Of a stretch of 64,000 nt of DNA, positions 34,366 through 44,972 are shown piece after piece; the stretch's first letter is position 1; every line of letters begins with the position of its first letter. The notes under the pieces are model-generated. The model was not told where the DNA came from. It saw only the letters and a program-made list of their open reading frames with translations, and searched no databases. The translations under genes and the position numbers were made by a program. The stretch is from contig NJPS01000044.1 of NCBI GenBank assembly GCA_002946415.1, positions 1-64,000 on the forward strand. Reading direction: 5' to 3'. This DNA comes from Rutstroemia sp. NJR-2017a BVV2. Its lineage: Eukaryota; Ascomycota; Leotiomycetes; Helotiales; Rutstroemiaceae.

Positions 34366-35796
34366 ATGTCTACCACTGTCTCAGGGCAATTTACGGGGCC
34401 TCCCGAGCCTAAAACTCTCATCACTAATTTAACACCACTCGATCTTCTCATGCCTCGTACTTATGTTATTGGAGTAACAATCAGTTGGCCAATCTCCCGC
34501 CGTGTCAATATCGAAGATGTATACAATCATCTCAAGTCCGGACTGAAGCAGACAATTGCGGAGATTCCTTTCGTAGGTGGATCCGTTGTTCCTACAACCT
34601 CTCCTGGTAAATTCCAGATTGAGACATTGCCCGAGGATTTTGAAGGCGAGCAGCTGATATTCAACGACCTTCGGAGTGGTAGCGGAAAAAATTGGCCACA
34701 TTCTTATAAGAATTTACGAAAAGCTGGGTTTCCAAGCTACGTATTTGCTGAAGAATGCTTAACCCCGGCCAAGCGCTACCTTGGGAAGGAAAAGATGCCA
34801 GTGATGGCAGTACAAGCAAATTTTATCGACGGCGGTTTAATACTACATTTAAGCGTTCTTCATACGGCGTGTGATGCATTCGCCTGGAGCATTGTTCTTC
34901 GGGTTCTATCAGCGAACGTAAACGCTTCATGGTCAGCGGAAGAAGGGGTTGATGTTTCTCCGAACCGTATATTAGTCTCGGATTCTCTCGATCGATCTCC
35001 ACTCATGCGCGGCAACTCCGTTGTCTCCAAAATGGATTTACGGGAATATAAAATGCAACATGCGAATTCCGAACTCGAGGATCCTCGCGCGTACCTCATT
35101 GAGCCTCCAAAATCGATCTCGGAGATGGAAAATGTTCTATTTTCCATTTCCACCGCAAAGTTAGCACAGTTGAGAGATTACATCTCGGTATCTAGCTCTT
35201 CGGGATCATGGCTTACTGTGAACGATGCGCTTTCAGGCTTTCTATGGTACTGCATCAATCATGCGAGATTCCGGAAGCCTGATGAAAACCCCATTCGTGG
35301 AAATTTAGCTCTCGCATCTGATGGACGTGCCGTTCTCAATCCTGCGCTGCCAACAACTTACGTCGGGAACGCCTCTACGGGGTTTCCCATTACTCTCGAT
35401 ATCCACCCCACCTCTATCTATGAAGCTGCACTTGCTATATCGGAGGCACGAAGTGGGTTTGATGATAAGTACCTACGAGATCTTACTGGATTTCTTGGCG
35501 GATTGGAGGATATCACTTCGGAGCGCGTGTTGTACGCCAAGACTCTGGATCCTATCCTGGTTATCAGCAATGTGAAAGATATGGAATATTATGAGAAAGA
35601 CTGGGGCGGCCCTTTGGGATTCCCCGATTGCCTGAGGTTAGGTAGTCATATTACGGATTTCATTCCACGCGTCTTCCCGATGCCAACACAACGAGATGGT
35701 ACCATCGATTTAGTTATTTGGATTGAGCATTCAGTTGTACAGCGTTTGATGGAAGATGATCTATGGAGTCAATGGATCATGCCCCCTCGTAGATAG
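34366..35796 (+). CDS. BOA11: BAHD/trichothecene-acetyltransferase-like acyltransferase (BOA11-like)
   Basis: An intronless gene of 476 residues. The catalytic HxxxD appears as HTACD in LHTACDAFAW (about residues 165-173), and the C-terminal structural motif DFGWG appears as DWGGPLG near residue 410. The N-terminal LTPLDLLMPRTYV is typical of fungal members that acylate secondary metabolites with acyl-CoA. It is divergent from the thioesterase. In this cluster it could acetylate the product or attach the BOA9-derived acyl chain to the BOA6-derived core; the sequence does not decide between them. Confidence 0.88.
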   Translation: MSTTVSGQFTGPPEPKTLITNLTPLDLLMPRTYVIGVTISWPISRRVNIEDVYNHLKSGLKQTIAEIPFVGGSVVPTTSPGKFQIETLPEDFEGEQLIFNDLRSGSGKNWPHSYKNLRKAGFPSYVFAEECLTPAKRYLGKEKMPVMAVQANFIDGGLILHLSVLHTACDAFAWSIVLRVLSANVNASWSAEEGVDVSPNRILVSDSLDRSPLMRGNSVVSKMDLREYKMQHANSELEDPRAYLIEPPKSISEMENVLFSISTAKLAQLRDYISVSSSSGSWLTVNDALSGFLWYCINHARFRKPDENPIRGNLALASDGRAVLNPALPTTYVGNASTGFPITLDIHPTSIYEAALAISEARSGFDDKYLRDLTGFLGGLEDITSERVLYAKTLDPILVISNVKDMEYYEKDWGGPLGFPDCLRLGSHITDFIPRVFPMPTQRDGTIDLVIWIEHSVVQRLMEDDLWSQWIMPPRR

Positions 35797-36153
35797 ACTG
35801 AATCCCTGAGCGCTGGTTAGACCGACTCCGCCTAGCGTACGAGTTGGAGACATCAATTCCACATTATCCTGTATTCTGAGCACTCTGTGCATCTTTCCTT
35901 TTTGGGATTATGGCGAAAAATCTCAGTTCATTACTACAAGAAGCGGTCTACGGACCTTGACATCGAATACAGGGTCCGCATAGCGAGCTGCGGGGTCCGA
36001 TGGCTCGATCAGAATGAGAACACCGATCGATCACAAGGTACAAGATGAGCCTCTTCTCTTTGCTACATCGATCCATCCATCTACGTTTCATCAACCCTAG
36101 TCTAAACTCAACTGCACCGCCCAAATTCACCCTCCACTCTCGGAACTACCACC
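35797..36153. other. Promoter of the orphan cluster gene
   Basis: 357 bp. It contains a CGG-N3-CCG site and two further GGTCCG words (near 35945 as its complement and near 35975). No gene seen. Confidence 0.45.
35991..35999. promoter_or_regulatory. Candidate Zn2Cys6 site CGG-GGT-CCG
   Basis: CGGGGTCCG lies 155 bp before the start at 36154. On the minus strand it reads ATCGGACCCCGCA, matching the proposed consensus WCGGNCYCCG. Confidence 0.5.
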
Positions 36154-36816
36154 ATGATCACCCTCGAATCCTCATCACAGCAACCAATAAAATGTCGATT
36201 GCCACCCCTGTTCCTCGAGGCTGTTGAAGACAAATCATGGGTTGCGACCCCAGAGAACTGGCTTTATGGGTGCTGGTACATGACCCATACTTCTCAGAAA
36301 TACTATTTGGAAGGCACCAAAAACTTCGTCATCCAATATGGCCCTGTCATGAATGGAGTCTGGCCTTGTTCAAATCAAGAGTTAGTTAGCCTCACACCAC
36401 TTACCCAGCCAGATCGTGTCTACACGGCCTTTGGAATCGACACCCCTGTCGCTGGTCTTAATGATGCATGGCTTTGTCAGTGTACCGGCCACCTCAGTCA
36501 CATCTCAGATTACGTAGCATTTCTTGCATGGGGAAAGGATAACAGGGACATGGATTGGGTGGTATTATATTCGACCCCGCCTTCGGGTGCTACGGTGGGA
36601 CTTCCAGCGCAGGTTGCGATAATGAGTCGAGCACGTTGTGGTCCAGATGAAATTACGGTGGAGAAGATAAAAGATGGATTGCGTGCCATGGGGAATGTGG
36701 AGTTGTGTAGCATGGTGGATAACATTCGGACACTGCCGCATGATCCAATTGAGCCTGAACATCCGACATGCGAATATCATGTTGTGCAGAATGTAGATTC
36801 TCTGACTAGATTTTGA
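36154..36816 (+). CDS. Conserved-looking 220-residue protein of unknown function in the cluster
   Basis: A single open frame of 220 codons. No signal peptide or membrane helix. The first half (PENWLYGCWYMTHTSQKYYL, then FVIQYGPVM) has the alternating pattern of a small beta-barrel, as in lipocalin- or NTF2-like proteins, followed by AWLCQCTGHLSHISDYVAFL and a C-terminal alpha/beta segment with VEKIKDGLRAMGNVEL. I do not recognise a catalytic motif. An in-frame stretch near 36382-36480 has intron-like borders, so the true protein could be about 33 residues shorter. It sits between the acyltransferase and the regulator, the place of BOA12, and has a cluster-type CGG-N3-CCG site upstream, so pathway membership is likely although function is not known. 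Confidence 0.7.
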   Translation: MITLESSSQQPIKCRLPPLFLEAVEDKSWVATPENWLYGCWYMTHTSQKYYLEGTKNFVIQYGPVMNGVWPCSNQELVSLTPLTQPDRVYTAFGIDTPVAGLNDAWLCQCTGHLSHISDYVAFLAWGKDNRDMDWVVLYSTPPSGATVGLPAQVAIMSRARCGPDEITVEKIKDGLRAMGNVELCSMVDNIRTLPHDPIEPEHPTCEYHVVQNVDSLTRF

Positions 36817-37953
36817 TGGATTTCATGGACAAGGCAAGCAATTATATAGTGTATAGAGATGGCAGTTGGGAATGGTTTTATCGAACGCAGCATATTCGAA
36901 GCCATCTTGGCATTTCTTATCAATGACAACTTTGACAAGAGTATGGAAGTAGTTCGGCCGGAGATATTCATGCAGCCCATAGATAGGGTGAGCAGGAAAG
37001 TATATTATCGACAATATTATCGATAATCATCTTACTACTTTGGTATCTTGTGCGGAACGATCATCCCTTTGGCTATGGGTGATTCGCGGTCTGGGAAATG
37101 CATGCCAAGTGGGGTGGGGTTTTGGGACCTGCCCACGAAGCTTTGTGGGAGTAGCTTACTGTTGTAGTCCCTGTCGCTCCACGATCTAAATTCTAGCCAA
37201 TCAAGTAGTACAGGAGAGGTTGTCGCTGCTAGCTGATTGGTTGATCTACACTTAGTGCGAGAACAGGGACTACAAATATTTATCCAAAATACCAAGTATG
37301 CAACTTCATTATGCAACTCTACCTTGCTGTCCTCGTGGACACGTGAAGGACCGAAAGTTTCGCAACGGTAAGCCATGGGGACGATTCTTTCGACCAATTG
37401 TACGGACGGTAACTACAACGTTGGTAAAGTGCGACATCGAGATAACGTTAGGTAACCTCAAACTATCCTTAATTTAAGGTTAAGGCGTCGCTAGCACATG
37501 GACATACTTCGTACAGAGTACTTAATACTTCAGCCACTCCGATTCGAGTGTACGTATTCGTTTATTCTGACTTTGGAACAAAAAGGGGGTCGTCGCTGCG
37601 ATTATCCCTGCCGGCACACGTTCGGCAGTCGCAAATACGAGCTACTACACGCCAGAATGCCGGTACAGACTCGGTAACTTTAAATTCTGGGGAAGCTCTT
37701 GATTGAATGATTAGCAGGGATATGAATCTATTTACGAGACCAACGTGGTTCTGCTCGGATGGGCGAGATAGTGGGTGATAGCTCGGAAAGTTTATTTCCA
37801 CAACCTCAAACGGTCATGCCCGGTCGTGTCCTTTACTAACCAGATCTTATAGATCTAGTGATATGATATGTCAAGTAGATATCATCCACTTCGATCACTG
37901 AGATTAATGAACCCGCTGAAGAATCGTTTACTGTGCTCAAATCATCCAAAACC
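36817..37953. other. Intergenic region upstream of the regulator gene
   Basis: 1137 bp. Short open frames on the minus strand (36777-36980, 37035-37397, 37562-37801) lack any family resemblance. A small palindrome TATTATCGACAATATTATCGATAAT lies in pieces around 37005-37025. No CGG-N3-CCG was found upstream of the regulator itself. Confidence 0.4.
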
Positions 37954-39629
37954 ATGTCTTTGTACGTCCTCCTTTTCCTATCTATGTATCGGTAGATAGT
38001 ATAGTATACTAACGTTGAGTTTGAATTCTGTAGACAACAGAGGCCTCCAAAGCTTAGGCACGCTTGCAATGAATGTCATGCATCCAAGGTTAGGGTGATT
38101 ATTCCGGAAATAAAAACCATTGCTTACTCATTCTGAGTAGGTCAGATGCACCGGAGAGCGGACCGGATGTCGAAGATGTGTTTACAATCAGCAAACGTGC
38201 ACATACAGTATCTCAATGGTCGGAAAAGTCCAGGGTCGACGACGGCGGATATCTTCACTAAAGAGCAACAGAGATAATGGGATGGATTCTTGGTAGGTTC
38301 ATCGGGTGACATGTTATATGATTGATTAACAATCAGGGTAGCTTCAACACAACCCAAATGTCCAACATTCAAACACCGGGTACAGGCCCAATTCCTCAGA
38401 GTCCAAAAAGCTTAGAAGCTGAGACGAAATCTGCGGAGGATGCTACTGAGCCAGAGATGTTAGAAAGTTGCACAATACCTGTATCACCATCGAAAAGTAA
38501 CACAATCGTTGTTTCCGAAGAAGCCGCAAAGTCGCTACAATCATGTGCTTCGACAAGCTCTACAGAGATGGACACCTCCAACTGCCAAGACACGTCGTTG
38601 GATTTCGAGTCTTTGTGGGACTTTGGTGGAGATGTGGGGGACGACATTCTTCCAATTTTGTGTGAGGATGTCACTACAAATAATTCATGTTATACAGACA
38701 TAGGACTGAACGAATGCTCGGTTGATGGCATGAGTAAGGAGCTCGCCCAAGCACACAAAGATTTATCGCCAAGACCTCAAACGGAAGTCCTAGAAGATCG
38801 AAGGAGGTCTGATCCCTACCAACGACACTCACAGGGGCGAGAGCAGCTACCGTCAGTCGGCATACAGTCAACAATGAGACAAGGAGAACGCTACCGTGAG
38901 AGCAATAGCTTCGAGCCAGTGTCCTTTGATCTTCCCAATACCCCATACACCCATTCTCGACAGAGCCCGCGAAATTCCTACACACCCAGCCATATGCCCA
39001 GTCCCACATCGCCAGTTCTACCCTCAATAACGTCCTTCCATGCCACTTCGAAATGCCTTATTATAATCGGCAAACTTCAGAGACTTCTCCTCCGCCGTTC
39101 TTCACTCTCCCTCGACATCATATTATCCACGAACAAAAACGCATTATCAGAGCTGATGAATTTATTGGACACCTCTCCTGAACTCCCCGAAGACTACTTT
39201 TTTCAGCTCAGTAGTGACTTTTCGCACAACAGCCATACAGTACCGTTGATGATTTACGTCATTACTATGAAACATATTTACGACCTTTATATCCAAGCAT
39301 GCCGAATCTTTAAGTCCTCTCATCCAACCCACAAACGATCACCATCAGCTTTATCACCTCTTAGTACGCCATCTTCACGCCCAGCCTCACAGTCTTCTCT
39401 ACCGCAACTCGACTTTGGCACTTTTAAGATTGATGCTGCGTCACAACGCCGGCTTTTTTCAGAAATAATTTTAAGAGAATTGGATAACTTTTTGGTGGTT
39501 TACATGAAGGTAAAGGGCCTGTTTGAGAATGAATTAGATGATATTAGTACACAGATGGGGGTGGTGGAGGACATGTTTTTGGGGGTGAAAGACGGAATTT
39601 GGAGGTTATGTGAAAGTATTAGGACGTGA
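37954..39629 (+). CDS. BOA13: Zn2Cys6 transcription factor, putative cluster regulator (BOA13-like)
   Basis: Four exons (37954-37961, 38034-38088, 38141-38292, 38342-39629) give 500 residues. The first exon is only 8 nt. The DNA-binding domain is at residues about 11-40 with spacing C-x2-C-x6-C-x6-C-x2-C-x6-C (HACNECHASK, VRCTGERTGCRRCVYN), followed by a basic linker KVQGRRRISS. A long Ser/Pro-rich, acidic middle leads to a helical C-terminal region (about 350-500) like the AflR-type regulatory domain of secondary-metabolism regulators. The acceptor before exon 4 was set at 38341 because the nearer AG gives the wrong phase. It stands at the right end of the cluster and is the obvious candidate to read the CGG-N3-CCG sites. 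Confidence 0.85.
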
Positions 39630-40060
39630 GGGTAGGTGCATTTGGTCGAACATATGAATGCAGTTAGCTAAGACCATACTTCCAAGATCTACAACAATTA
39701 ATTCATGTGCATGATAGCTTCTGTGTAGCGGTTCTTTAAGTCGGCGTGGACCTCGGAGATGCGCTCCTGCGGCGCGGTGTTGAAAGTCACATGACTTCAT
39801 TTGGTTAATTATACCACCTCGAAGGATCTCATTCCTTAATCTTGTCAGAAGTCGCTTATAGTGGACACCTTACAATTACACGCTTATGACTTTACTCACT
39901 TTATTGGCCTAATTCCAATAAATCTACATATATCGCAACTACTTCAGTAGCAATACAAACCGCGATCTTTTGAGCTTATAGTATATGGTCAAACAGTATC
40001 CGATACTGAAGCTAAACTACTTCCATATTCCTTCATACTCGTCATCGCAAGCCAACAAAT
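39630..40060. other. Gap between the cluster and the NDT80-domain gene
   Basis: 431 bp, AT-rich, with no coding signal. It marks the right border of the biosynthetic cluster: genes beyond it have no evident role in polyketide formation. Confidence 0.5.
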
Positions 40061-42897
40061 ATGGAGAGTTCTCAGCTTGGAGGACAACTTACTCCTCCTT
40101 TCAATCCAACAGAAGTTATAACTCTGCTTCAGGCGACCGATGGGCAGACTATTACCCCGGAAATCTTTGCAACGATTGACAAGGGGTTTTTTATGGCCGA
40201 ACCAAACTGGACCTGCTATAGGAGAAATTATTTCTCGCTGAGCTGTTCATTTGCACTTCAGCCGTCTATTCCCAATGGTACTCTATATCTTATATTATCC
40301 GGAGCATCAGGACCAATAATCAACGGTTTTGCTATATCTATAGCAGCTGTGGTAGATTCGTACAATGAGAAATCGATAAAATTAATCCAGCATACTCCAA
40401 AAAGAGACAGAGGACCACAAGAGAAGCCGCCTCGAGTCAATTTATGCCCACGACCGTATAATTCATATAATATACAACAATCGAATCAGCAGAACATCGA
40501 AGCCACTTTCGAGCGTATCCAATTCCAGAACGCTACAGCAAATAACGGAAGGCGGAGGGCAGCTCAACAATACTACAATCTTATAGTTGAGCTCTTTGCA
40601 AATGTAGGACAAGGAGCTCAGGAACAATGGATCAAAATTGCTGTTCGTAGATCGGCTCCATTAGTTGTGCGAGGCCGTTCTCCAGGTCATTATCTGAGTG
40701 ATCGCTTAGGCAATAATAGCATAAATTGGCCAGAAGCCACTGGAGGGGCAGGTTTTAGTGGCTCATATGCCTATTCTAGTGGCGTATCTCTCACACCAGG
40801 CGATATCAGCATGTTCTCTGTCTCAAATCCTTCACCAGGCACGATCGAGACAGTAGATAGCAACGATGTTACCCAGTCCTTAACTCTTACACAAACCGAG
40901 AGAACATCCACGGACCTGGAACGGATAAACTCTGAGGAAGACCATGCAAAAAAGGGTTACGAAAACTACGACAATGTCTTGGATGACTCATCGGTATCTT
41001 CAGTTGAAAATACTAATTTGGAATCACATGGACCGTCATCACGATCTTCCACCTCGTTCCAGCTAGGACTAAGCATCGCTGACAAGTTTGCGGAGGTTTT
41101 ACTAGAATCGGAAGGGATTCGAGGTCTCTGTGAAGGCTGTTTTTCTATAGGAGGAGAGGAAAGGGCCGAGAGAAATATCCTTCGGCTTTTGAAGATTCTA
41201 GCTATCAATCTGAAATCTGAAGCTTCCGAAAACGCTGGAAATGTTGTGGCTGGACCTTTGCTTCGCCATGTCAAGGCAGTGGCAAGCTCTATTAGACGAC
41301 AAACCACCAAAGCAGAATCATCCTTTCTTACCCAGCGATTGGGTAGCCAAGTACAAATTTCTAAAGCAGATGTCGTAAACGATTTTCTATTGAAATTACC
41401 TTCAACGACAGAGAAGCTAAGTCCTATCGATGAACAAGGTGTATCAAGGATTAACGATAAAAGTATTGAGACAAATGTAATGGAAGATGAGAACGACAGC
41501 GATGAAGAGATAAATGAGCCTTTGTCTGAGCCGACAAATACAGCAATCGAGATGGGATCTCATTTCTTACGCCACAGTGAAGCTCTTGCAGAGTTCCGCG
41601 AAGGATTGATTGATTTCCGCGTAGCTATTGAGAATGCACGACACAATAGTCGGATATCCCATGGAAATGGTGAGATACCACCACTAAATCCCACCTGGCT
41701 CCAAAAATGGCAAATTTCGGCTAGAAATTTACGGTACTCAGCGACATTCGGTGGTCTGGGAGCGTGGCACCTTCGAGAATCCGTGAATATGGTACGTCAC
41801 ATAGTACGAAAGGCGTTGCGACCACGTGTGATAGTAGGTACTCGGCGGATAGAATGGACATGTGTAAGTAGTCTCTGCACTGTAACAATTGAGAGCAAAT
41901 ACGTTATCTAATAATTTGAGAAGAGTTGTGGTGATCAATTGTACGCAGACTTCAGCAATTCAGATCAGGATGCTATCGATGCCCTCGAAGCAGCCTTGAA
42001 CCAGGAATCTACTAACACACCGGAACATTCCATAAATTTTCACGGTAGATCAGCTCAGAACAGCTCTCTCGGCAATGGAAGTAGTGGTCCCCTACCTACC
42101 ATACTTCCCTCATTGAACGACCAAAGCGATAGAGCGGAAGTTATTAATACTTCCGCCACCATCCAGAATACTCCCCACAATCAAATGGATGCTCGCCCGA
42201 AATACTTTGCCGTATGCATTCCCGCTGGTGGGATATATAAGACTCTCGATGAGATCGATACGTCAATGATTAAATCTGATGACGAACTATTCTTGGCTAT
42301 CAAGCAAGTATATCGAGATAAAAGAGGCTACAAAGCTTGGCGAAGTATGTTTCTAAAACCTGTGAGCATAGAATTCGTACAGGTATGACATTCTCTATTA
42401 TTTCTTAAATTTATCTCATTAACATATGAGTTTAGTTCAGTCTCTGGAATATTAGACTTGGTCATGTTTCAATATGTGATCGACCGAGATGTGTACCTCC
42501 AAAGGACGATTTCCAATATGACTTTTGCCCACGACCTATGGCACCACTCCCACCTGTTCCCCCGGAAGTTTTCATTCATTATCTCAAACACAAGGCGCCT
42601 GAGCTCAGCCCTCAGAGATACATCTGGACTCCACGATTACCGAAACGTATAGATTGCCGTCTCATTGACTGTGATATTCCTACATACGGATGGGGTATCT
42701 TCATCAAAGAGGGACCGAATAGGGTATTTGTTTTCTGGGTGCTTTTAGCTACTGTCTTCTCTAGTATTCTACTTTCGATCCTATGGGCATCCATCAAAGG
42801 TGACGTTCAGGGTGGCTCAGGGCTTGGTGCTCTCATTATAGCGCTACCATCAGTTATTATGACAGCATTTATGTTTAGAGTCGCTGAGGATGACTAA
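40061..42897 (+). CDS. NDT80/PhoG DNA-binding domain fused to a C-terminal membrane module
   Basis: Three exons (40061-41863, 41924-42382, 42436-42897), 907 residues, all phases agreeing. Residues about 45-220 are an NDT80/PhoG-type DNA-binding domain: NWTCYRRNYFSLSCSF, NGFAISIAAVVDSYN, LIQHTPKRDRGPQEKP, ATFERIQFQNATANNGRRRA and VVRGRSPGHY. After a Ser/Asp-rich linker a second module starts near 325 (ADKFAEVLLESEGIRGLC), continues through RRIEWTCSCGDQLYADF and FAVCIPAGGIYKTLDEID, and ends in IWTPRLPKRIDCRLIDCDIP followed by two membrane helices (VFVFWVLLATVFSSILLSIL and GLGALIIALPSVIMTAFMF). Both modules lie within the uninterrupted first exon, so the fusion does not depend on a guessed intron. 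The second module occurs in fungal membrane proteins of unknown function. Confidence 0.85.
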
Positions 42898-44827
42898 CGA
42901 GGAGGATAGTTCGAGGAGAGTGTTGACAGAAATATGTTGGGGAAATAAATGAGAGCAGTGACGACTTTATTGGAAGTTCCTTCCAAGCGAGAAGTGTTTT
43001 CATGGGCCGCCAAGCTCCTGATACCGTGTACGATCCATTCGTTGTTGAGTGAAGTACTATATGCGGTTAGTATGCGCCAAGGAAGGCAAGTGGAAGTGGC
43101 AGATCGAAGGAGGTATTTTGGAGGGATGTTTAGAGGAAGGCGAAGGTAGAAGGAAGTAAGCCTGTAAGGCGATTTATGATCCTGTATCAGAGAATATAAA
43201 GATTATGAAAAGAGTCAAGAAGAGTAGGTTAGCAGTGTAAAGGCCAAGAACGGTATGGTTCGACTAGCCTTGCGCACGCAAGATCATTGTATGAGCCATA
43301 CGGTATGTATGATCAACGAGTTGATTGCCAGAATGAAGGTCTGCGGATCGTGAAAGGTGTTGAATGGATGGCTCAGGAGGCGTCGAAGGAATGATTACTC
43401 GATTGGCTACCAGGCAAAAGACTGTTGGAACTTATTGTCTTGGACTAGTGTTAGATGCCTTAAACTAAATCTCTTCATGGGTACTGGAAGTGCTCGGTGA
43501 GGCCGTACCGAGTTACTTACATCGTCGTTCTCCAAAATCGCTTCCTGTACGGAGACGTAAAGAAACAGCCTATCACCAGTAGAATCTGAGACAGAACTGT
43601 GAGAATAAAATCAATTTAATCCATCTTGCTTCGCCTGATAGTCGAGCTACAACCATTTAATCTTGCATTATTCATGTTTGTTTCTTGTACTGCCATCTCA
43701 TTGAGATCTACTTGTCCTACTTCCCAACCATTTGTTTAACCAAGGTTTGTAAGTATAGAGGAAGCAGAACGAGTTGTGGATGGAGGTAGTGGAAAGGCAA
43801 CGAATGGAAAAGCTACTGATCGAGTTGTTGAGTGTGCGGGATTGGTGCATCGGCAGCTTGTTTCGTCTTGGGATTTGGGATTTGCAGAGGGAGCTGGTGA
43901 TTGCATCGCGCAGTCCTGGGGTTAGGACTCAATTGAACCATCCTTGGTGGATTCATCATGCGCAATCAGCTAGACGCTACCCACCGAACAGACACGCCGA
44001 GAACAGCAGAGTCAGGTTATTGAGTTGTGTTTTTGATTTAATGGGGTTGATGAACATACATTTATCCAACAACCAAAGTGTGCGGCCCGGTCCGAGCCAT
44101 CAATTACTGTACCCCGCAATGAATTTACCCCGCACTTATGCAGGAACGGCATTTACTAGCACGGGGAAGGTAGTATGATTACTATTGTATGCACGACTGT
44201 TTCATGGCACGAAGTACTAATTCTTTTTAAGCAGACGTTATGCGAACAATACCTTAAGGAAAACTTAGCAGAGCTAGCGGATCTTGGGTACGGTATTCAC
44301 GATGATGCATAGATCCACAGGACCACAACGAAGCCACCGCCTAGCTTGGGTCCGCATTCTGGATCCGCACATGCTGGCCAGGAAGGAGATGTGGTTACGA
44401 ATAAGGGCAAGCATTGGTTCATGCACGATGGCGAAGTTGGATTAGTTTGTACATTTCATATGGGCGATGCCGGAGTAGTGAATCTCCTGTGCAAAGTAGT
44501 AATCCATCCCAACAAGTGCCTACTCCTTAATTCACTCGACGGCAAGTCTCAGGTCTTTCAACTTCATTGGCCTTGACTACAACTACAGCTACCGTCATGA
44601 GTAAAACATCATGTAGTTGCGTGGTAGTTTGCATTCCCATATGCATATGATCTGAGATATCTGGTGTAAACATGAAGCTCATATATACCAAGGGCATTCC
44701 ATATTGTATTATTTCACCAAACTTTGAACTAACAGATCAGCATTTATAGAACCAGGACACCACTTCAGGCAATTACCGCGCTATTTGCTGGCCCCACTAA
44801 CCAATAATTCACTATGGTAGCAGATCC
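42898..44827. other. Long intergenic region without a supported gene
   Basis: 1.9 kb. Open frames at 42949-43149, 43774-44178 and 44346-44576 were read and show no domain, plausible splice structure or coding-like composition. No repeat or RNA gene was recognised. Confidence 0.4.
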
Positions 44828-44972
44828 TTGCTCAAGCAAGAAGTACACATCAATTCAAAGCTGACTTTCTACCACGATCTATTATTTCCTTCCCCAAACT
44901 CCTACCACTTACATACTTCCAATTCTTTTGAACCCCATCTCAGTCAAAATTACACTTCCATAGCAAGCAAAG

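Noticed and set aside
43774..44178. 134-codon plus-strand open frame
   Set aside because: No domain, no codon-like pattern across the length and no neighbours that would support it.
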